Shown: piece by piece, positions 44,734 to 56,000 of the stretch | Numbering within the stretch: position 1 is the stretch's first letter | Layout of the letters: the number at the start of each line of letters is the position of its first letter | NCBI GenBank assembly: GCA_024699855.1 | Contig: JAMPIQ010000003.1 | Coordinates: 3,162,001-3,226,000 of the forward strand | From: Aphelenchoides besseyi | Taxonomy: Eukaryota > Nematoda > Chromadorea > Rhabditida > Aphelenchoididae | Reading direction: 5' to 3' | Length of the DNA: 64,000 nucleotides | Program-made: the position numbers and the translations under genes | The notes under the pieces: generated by a model | Seen by the model: the letters and a program-made list of their open reading frames with translations, nothing else | What the model was told of the DNA's origin: nothing | Database searches by the model: none

Positions 44734-47136
44734 TCAGCGACCATCGGCATAAGTTGATTGAATTGCCAACTTCTCTCCGGTCGGTTTTATCGGACTGGGC
44801 GACGGTTGAGGACTAGGGCTTGGGGTTGATGAAGCCTGGAACCACAGATTAGTCGACGAACAATCTCACTTACTTTGGCCGCTTCGGCATCACGTTTCTT
44901 TTGAGCTTCCAACTCGGCGATTTTCGCTTTCAACTCTGCTTTTTCGCGGCGTTCTTTCTCCAGCGCTTCTTTAGTGTTGTTGTTCTTAAGATCTTCCAAT
45001 TTTGCTGCCAATTTCTCTTTTTCTTTTCGCTCCTGCTCCAAACGCGCTTGTTCTTGTTCCGCTTCTATAGCCTTCAATTTCTGTTCCAACTCCTCTTTTT
45101 CTTTTCGTTCTTGTTCCAAGCGACCTTGATCTTCTTTTCCTGCCTCCAACGCCGCCAATTTGGCCACAAGATCGTCTCTTTCACGACGCATCATCTCCAA
45201 CTCATCTTTCGACTGTCCCATTTTTGCGGCGGCCAACTTCATTTGCAGTTCCATTTTCTGACGTTGAAGTTGGTTCTTTTCTGCTTGAAGTGGATCCACA
45301 GGTTTTGAAAGGTTTGGGTTCGCAGGACTTATTGATGAGCTCGGACCTTGTAAAATCTTGTTTCCGTTGAACATAAGATTGTAATTTGGAGGAGGAGTAG
45401 AGCTAATAGGACGCGTTTCGTATCGATTATTTGGTTTTTTAATTGCCATTTGACCAGAATAACGAATAGGATTGGCTGCCGGAGCAACAGGTTTTTGAAT
45501 CATTGGTGAAACAACAGGCAACCGATCATCTGCTTGATCTTCTGTATCGTCTGCTTCATCATCTTTAAAGCCCTAAAAACAACTTATTACTTTTCTCAAT
45601 CAATTCAAAACTTACTCCACGCTTTTTGGTTATCATACCAATTGGTGCACGAATCTCGACCTCATCTTTAGCGTCGGGAATAAACAACATGGCTTCTTCT
45701 TCTTTCTCTCCAAAACTGATATTCTTCTCGCCATTTTTCTAAAATACTTTCAATTAATTCAGCAACGGATTATTACCCTTTGGAAATCAAAATCGCCTCG
45801 GAGATGAAACTTAATCGATTCTCGCATTGTCATTAATGTCATGGCAATAAACACGTAGTCGGGACGAGAAGTCGGCAACTCCTTGTCGAGATTGTTCATG
45901 ACAGCATTGAATTGACGTGGAATGTACTTGTAACATTCTTCAACTCAAATCGACTTTTTCATTTCTAAATTCCAACTCACATCCATTGGCAAACAAACGT
46001 TCTTTGTGCACTAACATGCTCGCATCATTGAAAGAGTCGTTCCAGGGCAACAAACGACGACCAAAGATGTTGAAACATAGATAAACCTAAAGTACTACAT
46101 TTTTAATGTCTGTTGTCTTTTACTTACCCAAGATTCCAAGTCGTCTTTACGCTGATACTCCCTGCCGCGATGATAATTACGAGGCAGAAAAGTACGTTTA
46201 GCCAATTTGGACAGAACTCGTGGACTTGTCGCCGATTTCGCACTGTAACGTTGTTCGAAATGATAGGAACGAGAAAATCCAATCAAGTAAACGTAGTGGT
46301 TCTTGTTGATTCCAATACAAAATTTAGTCGGCGAAATGGTACGATGGAGATAACCAGCATGATGAAGGTCGTGAATCGCTTGGAAAGTTTGAATCGAAAG
46401 ACGAGCAGCATCCGCTTTCCTAAACCCACCAAATTCATCCTGACTAGTCGTTTTGCAACTCACGAGAAATCGCAACCTTTCAGAATGTTCATACGAATAT
46501 CGTGCAAATTGTAATTGCAGAGCGTGTAGATGATGAAGTTGAAATGTTTGGTCACACGACCTTTGTTGATCAGACGAGGAAGATGCCGTTTGTAGCGATC
46601 CGGTAGATTTTCCAAATCGGACATCAAAAAAACTTCCCGCTGAAAACCATAACACTCATCTTCTGATGAGAAACAAACCAAAAGCTTTTTGCTTGAACGT
46701 TCGCGACTCAACCATTCGATTTTCATTGCGTACAGACGATGAGTACGATGACTTCGAACAACGTAGACTCGATCATTGAGTGGAGCCTCGATCTTGTAAC
46801 TGAAATTAACGCGAAGGTCATTTCAATCGTCGTTCACTTTACCGATCGTTGCTGACACAGCAAATTTTGGTGCCAGCTGGCAACGCAAATGCAGTTCCGG
46901 TCTTTGGCACTTGTTTTAGGCCTACCGGAAACTGCAAAACTGCCTCACCACCACCTTTGATTTTGGATGCAAGCTGAAATTCGATGTCAAACTCATCAGT
47001 CAGTCAAACCGACCGGAATCTCGATCACATGATTCGTGCGACGATATTCCTCTTCTAAAAGAAGGTTTAACAATGAAAACAAAGATGAAGAAAACTCACG
47101 AAACAGACTTTGAATGACGTTCGTGTTGAAGTTCAT
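44734..47136 (-). CDS. TTBK/CK1-like pseudokinase with coiled-coil tail
   Basis: Minus-strand multi-exon gene from ATG 47136 to TGA 44736-44734. N-lobe near 46800-46650 has the expected Lys in RLYAMKIEW and the helix-C Glu in CYGFQREVFLM. The catalytic loop reads HHAGYLHRTISPTKF (HRD changed to HRT) and the metal-binding DFG is GFS, so it is probably inactive. The C-lobe follows the tau-tubulin-kinase pattern (RKDDLESWVYLCF, GRRLLPW, IPRQFNAVMNNLD, RPDYVFIAMTL). Downstream are an acidic segment, a Pro-rich linker, a roughly 110-residue Glu/Lys/Arg/Gln coiled coil (about 45290-44885) and a Ser/Pro tail. TTBK-like families are expanded in nematodes, often in the germline. It lies head-to-tail with the other pseudokinase, about 200 bp apart. 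Confidence 0.8.
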
Positions 47137-47289
47137 CGCTACAAAAAGAAGCCAACCGACTTGTAAGTCGAATTTCAATCGAACCGTTTCTTTTCAAACT
47201 GATTGTTTTGCATTTTTCAGTCAAATATGCAAACTTTGACTTTAAAATAAATTTATTTACACTTGTTGAGAATTCGACGAAATGTGAGT

Positions 47290-49295
47290 TTATGGAAATC
47301 GACGTTCAATACGACAATTGTACGGTTGTGTGCCCATTGATGCTCCATTGTGTTCTTTCAACAAACTCGGAGCTTGTTTTCCAGCAGTAAACTAAATAGA
47401 CATTTCAGTGCGTGAAACAAAAGGTACCTTGTAGTGATTGAATATGTTTGCAAGCAAAAGATAGAGTTCTTGTCGCGCCAAATTCTCTCCCGGACATTGT
47501 CTTCTAAGGCCCATAAAAGTTCAATTTATACATTCTTGCAACTTACTTTCCAACACTAAAAGGCATCATTTCATCGGAACGTTTCAATTTTCCGTTCTCG
47601 TCAATAAAACGTTCAGGATTGAATTTTTTTGGCTGCGCGTAAATCTGAAGGAAACCATTACTTGCGATCATGGACAATAGAAACCTTTTCATCGGCCATC
47701 AAGGTAGAAATCATCGGAAGAACGATTGTTCCTTTTGCCACAGTTACACCGTTCAATTCAATCGGCTTGTTTGTGACTCGTAGTTGGTTCAATGCTATGA
47801 TGTTTGCACAACGTTGTACTTCCTAAAACAACCTTTTAAATGCTTGTTTAAACTCCAACAAACCGACCATGATCACAGCATTCAAGTACGTTAATTTCTG
47901 TTTATCTGCAACGGTGATCAGTCGATCACTTCCGATCTCTCTATCAATTTCCCCATGAAGCTTTTCTTGTACTTCAGGATTCGTTATCATGTAAGCAATT
48001 CCCCAAGTAATTGTAGCACTAAATTGAAACTCTCAGTGGGATTTGTTTTATCACTCACCTTGTAGTCTCATGACCAGCAAGCCAAAGGTCTAAGTTTACG
48101 TTGATCAGTTGAAGTTTTCTGCAATTGCACATCTTGCTTGATTCTCGTTGATTTTGCTTACGAGTAATGATGAGCTTCTTCAGTCTTGTCCAATTTCGTT
48201 TTTTCCATCATAAACGCGTCAATCAGATCCGAAGGCTCTTGCATGTTTTCGTAGTCATTTTGTTCGATGTGCTTATCGATCACACGTTCCAAGAAGTCGA
48301 AAATGTCACGTGCATACCCCACCGACTTTTCTAGTCGCTGCTTGACAATTGGCAGTTTACGGAAAAGCTTGCTGGTTACAGCAATGATCATCAGGGGATC
48401 AGCGAACGACTTCATCATCTTTTCGGCCGACTCTCGCAACTTGTAGAACTCTTCTTCGTTGCTCTAAACAAGATCGTATGTAAATGTTTCTAATTCCATA
48501 GTACATTTGTCGTGAAACGATAGCCGTTGAGTAATGAATTAATAACCGATCCGACTGCAATGCTCGTGAATTTGTGAAAGTCGATTTCCGCTACTCCAGA
48601 TGCCAATTCGTCGTTCACTTTGCTGCACAATGTTTGAAATTCTTCCAAGATCTATTGTAGTTGCTGTATTAGTTAAGACGACGGAAACATACTCGTTCCT
48701 GCATCAAATTTTTGTTCATACCAAAATCTCTCAACGTCTTCAAAACAAATCGTCGCTGTTCACGCCACAGGGCTCCGTCGGTTCCTGGGATTAACGTAAA
48801 CTACATCTTTTTAATCTCTTACCAACGATTCCATATTCACCGCCTCTCATCACTTTGTTGAAATCTTTGAATTTGAACCTATAAATCCATTTTGAATCGC
48901 ATGGTATTTGTCATCGCTTACCGATCGGCATAAGTGTCTCCATCTTTCACGAACATTTGTTGAATCAAATCATAGTCATTTACCGTGACCATTGGCAGTA
49001 AACCTGAAAACATGGTCTTATTTTATCAGTTGAATCAACCTACCGGAATAGAAAGTAAAGATCGGACCATAATCTTTTTTCCATTCTACGAATTTGTCTT
49101 CCCAACGCGGTACGTTGCGAATCGAAAACGTATTTCCCAAGAACGGCTGTAATCGTGCTCATTGTACAAGACTTCAAACAATTGACTAACAAGTGGCAGA
49201 GGACCTTTAGGATTTCTACGAATAAGATAGAGGTATTGGTAGACGAGGAGCAACAAAACTGGAAACACTAACACTCCCAATATCCACACGATCAT
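47290..49295 (-). CDS. Cytochrome P450, CYP2 clan (CYP33-like)
   Basis: Multi-exon minus-strand gene. I chose the ATG at 49295 because an upstream ATG (49319) lies before a TTTTTTCAG acceptor-like tract. N-terminal membrane anchor (IVWILGVLVFPVLLLLVYQYL), then a Pro-rich hinge (NPKGPLPL). I-helix motif AGHETT (about 48075), ExxR in MEVQRC (about 47820), PERF-like NPERFIDENGKL (about 47610), and the heme-binding FSVGKRQCPGE split by an intron between GK and R (about 47545 and 47507). A last exon ends PYNCRIERRFP with TAA at 47292-47290. Length near 490 residues is usual. CYP2-clan nematode P450s oxidise lipids or xenobiotics in the ER; the substrate cannot be read from sequence. AATAAA on the minus strand at 47257-47252 is the likely poly(A) signal. 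Confidence 0.9.
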
Positions 49296-49460
49296 AGTAA
49301 ACTGAAAAAAACTTTTCAAACGATATGAACGAGTCTACAGTCTTTTTAACAACAGAAATGATCGCCGTTCCAGACGCAGCTTACTCGCGGAAATAACATC
49401 AAATTTCTTTCGCACAAGAAAAAAGTTCAACTTTGCGTGCTCTCGTCATTTTTGTGGAAA

Positions 49461-49766
49461 CTAGAGAGCAAATGAACCTGAAAGAGCTTGAATAATCAAG
49501 ACCTTTTTAAATCCATTCTCAGTAACACGAATAACCAAGAAGAACTGCTCTTTTTCTGGAGCTTTGTGCCCTTCCAAGTAACAAACTAAACCCGAAGGTT
49601 GTGTTTTATAGCAAAGAAAACGGCGAACATTTGTACCCACGTTTGTTTGCGCTGATTGAAAAGACGCTTTGAATGCTTGAAGACACTTTAAAGCACTCAT
49701 TGCCGTCAATGGATCACCTTTTATCGAACAAATGTACTTCGAAAACTGATATACGTCAGTTTTCAT
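49461..49766 (-). CDS. Hypothetical small protein
   Basis: A 101-codon ORF starting ATG AAA ACT GAC, without introns, between the P450 and the 7TM gene, same strand. Cytosolic-looking, with four Cys and an alternating hydrophobic C-terminal part (QFFLVIRVTE, KKVLIIQALSG). No family recognised. Its composition is protein-like, but one ORF of this length can arise by chance. Confidence 0.35.
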   Translation of the reverse strand: MKTDVYQFSKYICSIKGDPLTAMSALKCLQAFKASFQSAQTNVGTNVRRFLCYKTQPSGLVCYLEGHKAPEKEQFFLVIRVTENGFKKVLIIQALSGSFAL

Positions 49767-49954
49767 TAAATCGGTTGTTTATTCGAAGTTAAAAGTTTAT
49801 TTGGAAGCAAATTGACAATAAAATTCTCGGAGATCATTAACTAAACGAATGTTATTAACAACATGGACGTATCTATTCAGAATTGGCGATACGGCTCAAT
49901 AGAATTGAGGTTGGATGGGAAGAGAAGTCTAAAAAAATGTCAGGTACCCGTGGC

Positions 49955-51090
49955 TTAGACCGTGGTTTGTGTCGATTCGGTACAAACCTGAAGATTAAGT
50001 GGATCCGAGTTTTCGTTGCTGTTTCGTCGATAGGCAACCAAATGTGCAGATTGAGTGGTTGTTGTAGGAAGAGGCGGTTCGTCTGTTGGTTCTCTGGCAC
50101 TCACCGAACTGCACATTTTCAGTCGACAACGTATTTGTGGATGATACACAAGACAAACAATAGGGAATGAAAGGAAATAAACGAAAACACACGCATCAAA
50201 AAGATACATGACGAATTGTGACCATTTGGAAACTATCGGATCACGAAGACCGACGTTGTAAAAAATGACTGTTATGACGATTGTCGAGCACATTGAATAC
50301 ACAACTAAACGATCGTTCATTTCAAGCGACCATATGGACAACTCACTGAACGTTGGCAAAATCGTTGTGTACATTACGCGTTTAATTGAGAATACCAACT
50401 CGTTTCGTAGTTTCTCTTCCAGGCTTACAAACCGTCGAAAAGTCCGTCGGACCGTAAGCCAACGACTGGAAATTGTGAGCAAAAAGAAACACTAAAACTT
50501 TGAATACAATATGAATCGATAGACAACTTACAACAACTTGAAAGGCACCCATAACTAAGAAGACAACGGTAGTCGAAGCGTAGTGAAGTTCGTTTCGAAC
50601 AATCGTTTCGTTCCCGTGTTTTGAACATGCTCCCTTGTAGACAATACGATCGGGATATATCAGACTTACAAGTCGAAGATAAAGATACTCAGCAAAAGCA
50701 ATAAAATACTAAAAAAATCTGGAGTTTCTAAGAAACAATTGAAATGCTAATTACAGTTCCAATAATTAATGCGTAAGCAAATGAGTGATAGTGATCGAAG
50801 AGCTTCCGTTGCAGTAGTGTAACGATTCCATCGTCGTTTTGATCCGCGACATAAGAAGGCATCTTTTCCGCATTTCCACTCGATTCTAAGGAGCGAAGAA
50901 CTGAGGTTTAACGGCTGTCAATAGCCATACCAATCCCAGTGCATAACACTAAAACCCATATTATGAATTTTATATCGAATTTTAAATAACAAGCGAGCAC
51001 GATCACTAATCTTTGAATACGAACCGCAAACGCCGACAATCGTCAAAATGAACAAGAACGTGGCCGTTGTTGTGGAAACCGCTCCAATAC
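49955..51090 (-). CDS. 7TM receptor-like protein (chemoreceptor-like GPCR)
   Basis: Minus-strand exons join to a protein with about seven hydrophobic helices: TFLFILTIVGVCG (about 51060), the helix pair around VIVLACY and FIIWVLVLCTGIV (50995-50930), FAYALIIGTYFIAFAEYLYL (50770-50690), STTVVFLVMGAFQVV (50580-50535), VMYTTILPTFSEL, LVVYSMCSTIVITVIFYN and FVMYLFDACVFVYFLSFPIVCLVYHP, then a Ser/Thr-rich cytoplasmic tail ending 49955. A long intracellular segment RRTFRRFVSLEEKLRNE precedes TM5-6 as in many nematode chemoreceptors. There is no DRY or LPQG motif, so it is not close to the two peptide receptors. The first exon was not found; 51090 is an approximate 5' limit. Confidence 0.6.
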
Positions 51091-53072
51091 AAAAGTTGTG
51101 AGAACATGGTTATCAAATTTACGTGCAGGAATTCATAATAAGAAACTTGAAAACAACTGAAAGATGCCTCCGGGAACTCGGAAAGAAATCTTATTTTCAA
51201 AAAATAACCATCAAACAGTCGGAATGTTTTCGAATCGAAAAGCCGATTGAAATCAACGACTTTCGAGCGAACTCTCTGCGTTAAGTTCGGATGATTCCGA
51301 CTGCTTTTGGTGTAATCCCCAAACATCACGTTCAACAAAACACGATGAATTCAATCCGTAAACGCACATCTCGATTTCGGCTAACAAACACAAGTTACAA
51401 AGTTCAAGAGCAACAGTTTATCTGCAATGTTGCCAGAAATGCCACGACAGGAATCCGTCTTCTTGTACCTCAACGACCAAGACAACAAAAAAGGACATAG
51501 CAACAAAAAGTAAGAGAAGAGCGGTTAGCAAAATTAAACTATTGGCCCAAGGGTCAAACAACTTTTTCAGAAGAACTGACAATAAAACTTCACACGAATA
51601 CGTGGAAAAAAGGTTCAGAGTGAAAATGTTGTTGTATTAAACCAAAACTCTGTGAGCGAAAAGCAACTGAAACCCGGAGCGACCCAACGCACACCGTCGG
51701 TTTCTAGCCGTGACTGATAACCCGAAGAGTTTCATAGACAAATCCACAAAAAAAGAACCGAAAGCAAATATCGAACGCTAAAGTTCTGAATCATGCAATG
51801 AATCCATTGAGTAAAGTTACAGCAAGTATGAGTCAATCTTTTGTTATCAGTCGCGTGAAAGGTGAAGGAATGTCTGAAGAACGGTTATATTAAGGAGTGT
51901 CCAAATGCTAAAGGAACCGGGAAGAACAACTAACTTCCAATGCATTTCGAACACAATAAGAACACGTAGTTGTGACGTCTATTTTTATGTGTGCACGCAA
52001 ATTGAACGCGTTTTGGCCGCAGCTTCGTGCGAAACTTGGACCCACGCTGTTCGTTAAGATTGAAAGCAAAGACCGCAATTGATCGAGACGTAACATTTTA
52101 GTCAGTATTTTTACTCGCAAATGTTTGTACAAGTCGAGAGCGGCGATAGTCCTCCGGGTTTCTGAAGCCAATCGTTTTTCGTTCGCATTGCACTCGCCAT
52201 TGGACTCAAATTTCAAGCGCTGAAACTCATCGAAAACGCGAAAATTTGCATTGACAGTTATTAGCATGTAACCGCAAACGAACTTTCCGAAGGTCATTGG
52301 AATGCTGTTGACACAAAATGAACGAACAAATTTGAGTGTATGACCATCCAACTGTCTTTTACCCTCTACAGAAACCTTACAATTGCCAAAGAAGCTCTTG
52401 AAAAGATTTCATACGCTTTCAAAAGGGCTTCAGTTTTTATCTCCACACTACGATCCAGTCAAAACAAAGATTTCCACAGCTAACAATCAAACTAATCCAC
52501 AGCCATTTCTATTAACCAGTCGATTTAAACACTCACGAATCGTCAAAGAAAACTGCGCATTTGAACGAAGTGCTGAAATTCGGACGATTGACATTTTCGT
52601 TTGACCGTCGGCGCTGTCCGATAGAAATCCAAAATGCGCAGGTGCGTGAGAGACGTGCACTCGACATGCCGACCGGAGACGTCTTGTTAATGACGTGAAA
52701 TCAGAAGTCATCTCCAAACTCACATTGTGAACTGATCGTTTAACACAAACCCGGGGCCAAGTGTTAATTCGGGTTTCAATCGACTCGGAAAGTAAAACGA
52801 ATTTGTTTGCCGTTCGTTTCAATGTCATTTCCACCTTCGAACTAAACGGTCGCCGAGCAACCCGAAATCCGATCCACCATTTCAAACTCTTAATTTTATT
52901 CTCCGTAACCTCAACACCCAAACAAGAAGTGCTTATAAAAAGTACTGTGAGATCAGTGATTAAACTCAAAAGCCCACACAGAAATCGATCTGAACTATTT
53001 TGCTTACGCGGCTGCAAAGTTTCTGCTTTTACCCCAAAAAACTGTCGAAATTTATTTTTCGTCGTCTAAACA
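51091..53072. other. Unresolved region, possible minus-strand membrane-protein exons
   Basis: Two long minus-strand ORFs (52351-51908, 147 codons; 53017-52487, 176 codons) have protein-like composition. The second begins with a hydrophobic LCGLLSLITDLTVLFI stretch. The first has a charged helix NEKRLASETRRTIAALDLYK. They could be parts of one fast-evolving receptor gene read away from UTP20, but I could not join them. The region also holds the presumed UTP20 promoter. Confidence 0.3.
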
Positions 53073-56000
53073 ATGTCGTCGGGTACCAAGAAACGTAAAC
53101 ATTCACACGCCCGACAGCAGGGTGAACGTGAACGTCTTTTCAAAGTGGGTTGAAATCCTAACTCTAATTGGTCACTTGTTTTCAGTATGTTTCATTTTCC
53201 GATCAAATTGCTCGGATTTCAATGGATTATGCTACGGTATCGACTTCGATTCCAAATCAAATATACGACAAGAAAACGTTCTTCTACGAAGCGGTCAGCA
53301 AATGGATCGAATTGGACTACGGCGATGATTTCAGTGGGTTTTTACTCGTTTTTCTGGCATTTAAGATTGTTTTCAGAAAGCTTTCTTGCCGACATCAATC
53401 ATCAGGAGCTGGCCACGTATGCGCAGCTTCTTCATCATCAGCAAGACATTGCCGATTCGTTGAAAGAGCATCTAACTCGCGACGGAAATGCCGCACGAGT
53501 CGCTTTGCTTGAGTGAGTGTACAAGTTTTAAGATTGTGTAGGCGAAATTCAGAATCTTAATTGGATTTGCCAGTGATTTGCGTGAAGACTTCCTCGAATA
53601 TCTTTGGGACTTTTTTGACGTGATCATGAGTTTAATTGAAAAGTCGAAACAAGACATCGAACTGCTGGAAGCTTGTTTCCGATGTCTGGCGGTTTTCTTC
53701 AAATTGCAGTGGAGAAATCTGGTTAAAAATCTTCGGAAAACTTTGGTGTAAGTAACATTTTCACTGTCAATTATCGAGAGTTCAGGCGTTTGACTCCACT
53801 GTTCACTTCCCATAGCCACTACATTCGCCGTTTTATTGCCGAGTCCTCGTCATTTTTGTTGCGACGTGCCGGAAACATGGAGAAGATCACGGTGTTTTTG
53901 GTCGAACGATCGTTGGAATTAAACGAAAAGAACAACACCGACGGCACAATCCAACTTTTTTTCAACACCATCAAAGGGCTTCTTGGTCAATTTCAAACCG
54001 GAGCGCCGCAAATGTTGAACGACATTTTGGGTTCGATCTTTTCAATCGAAAATGATGAGGTACGAGAACATGGAATGGAAATCCTGAAAGAAGTGATGAG
54101 TGAATGTGTTGAACATGGAGCGGCGAAAAACTGTTTGCCAATCACTGATGTTCTTTTGGTGAGCTCACACTAATCGTACATTCATTTTTGTTGTTTAGAA
54201 CCGATTTGATACTGCAGTACGACAATCGATAGGGTTCAAGAATTTGGATGACATTTGTCGACTGATACGAGTTTGGCTTGAGGAATCTGAAGGTCGAAAG
54301 TTCACTTCGCATCTTCGTCTGATCGAATTGTGCACGTTGGCCATTGAGAACAAGAAGTACACAGCAACAGAAGAGTTTTTGGATATTTGTGCGTTGAACA
54401 CCAAAGCTTACGCTGAGAAGAACACTTCCATGACTCCAGTACGTGACTTAATCGAAAAGACGATTGAGAAGTTCGGAAACAAAGAAAACATCAAACTGAT
54501 TTTGGGGTTCTATTCGAAGCTCATGGACTTGAACATATTCGACATTTGGTGCATGGAAACAATCGGAAAACTCATGGACAGTATTTTTTCCGACAGCAAA
54601 GCTCTTGACAACGAGACAATCGATCCTGTGCTTCGGTTCTATTTCGATCACACAATCGATAGACATCCATTTTTTGAGTCTCTTGGTTTGCTGAACTTCT
54701 AATCGAGTATTAACGGAGTTGATTTAGACGATCGAAATCTGACTATTAATGTCGCTTATCACAAGACATTTCGTTCGGTTCTGCAAAAGATCTTGCGCGA
54801 ACCAACTCAATTCGACGATTCTTTCTATCCAATGGCTCTTTTCGTTCTTCCTTGGTTACATCGATCAAACGAAACGATGGAAGATGGAGAACTGTTGATG
54901 GAAAGACTGAAAGCGACGATCACAAAAAACGAAATGAACGATAAAGACTACTTAAACACATGGCTTCTGGCCAATTATCTGCAGATGATGTCGAGTGGGA
55001 AGCTCACGGATTTGAAGGCAGAGAAGCTCTTTGAATTCCTAAGGTTTGTTCAGTAGTTTTATTTACTTTACACAAAACATTTCAGTAAAAATCACACCAA
55101 CGAATTGGCTTTGCGAGTTTTCCTTCAATTGATCGACAAAACTGAAGATTTCGATTCGATCGATGGTGTTGAGTTTTTCGGCCGATTACTCTCAGTTCTT
55201 GGATTTGCATTGGCACATCCGATTTCCACGATGCGCAAACTCGCAATTTTAATTTTGAAGACATTCGATCGGTTTTTGACTTTTGAGTCTACGAATCAGG
55301 TACATTTTCTTGCTAGATATCCAACTGTCTGTTTAGGGTTTGAATGTTTTCGATGTAATGTTGAAGGTCGAAGAAAGTCCGATTCGCTTCGAAACACACC
55401 GTGAACGAGCTGCTTATCTTCGACGTTTGAAGCATGGTTCTTTGATTCGTTTACTACCGTCACAATATCGGAATGAACTTCAATTGGTTGGCTAAAATTG
55501 GTGAAAGAGTGTTCGTGATATCGAGTTTCAGGTTGTGCTTCGTTTCACTGTTGCCCAATACTTCGAGAATCTTACCGCTTATTGGCCGCAAATTGCCGAA
55601 GTTGCCGCTTCTTTTTCGTCAGAATTCTCAGCCGACGATATTTGGAATATTTTCGAAGAGTTTGTCAACAACTCAACACGTTGCATTCGAGACCTAGCTT
55701 CATCGCGACAGTTTGTTACGGAAATATCGAGTGAATCGCTCAACAACATCTTCGTGTCGATTCGTGGAGAAGTGAATCAGAACATAAACTTTTGGGTCTT
55801 TCGACTCGAACTCCTCAAATTGATGGAAGCTGAATTCGTCGAATTGGCAGAACGTAAAAATCGACATTTGATTTCTTTGCTTTTCGATGTTTACGAGTAG
55901 GTTGCCGCTTCACAAAAAGTTTTTTACCTTTTACAGTCACGAATTTCAAAGAGTTACCGCTCGAACTCGGAAGCAAGACGATTTGACTGTTGGATTTGAT

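Noticed and set aside
44901..45308. 135-codon plus-strand ORF rich in Phe/Leu
   Set aside because: It is the antisense shadow of the Glu/Lys/Gln coiled coil of the TTBK-like pseudokinase.
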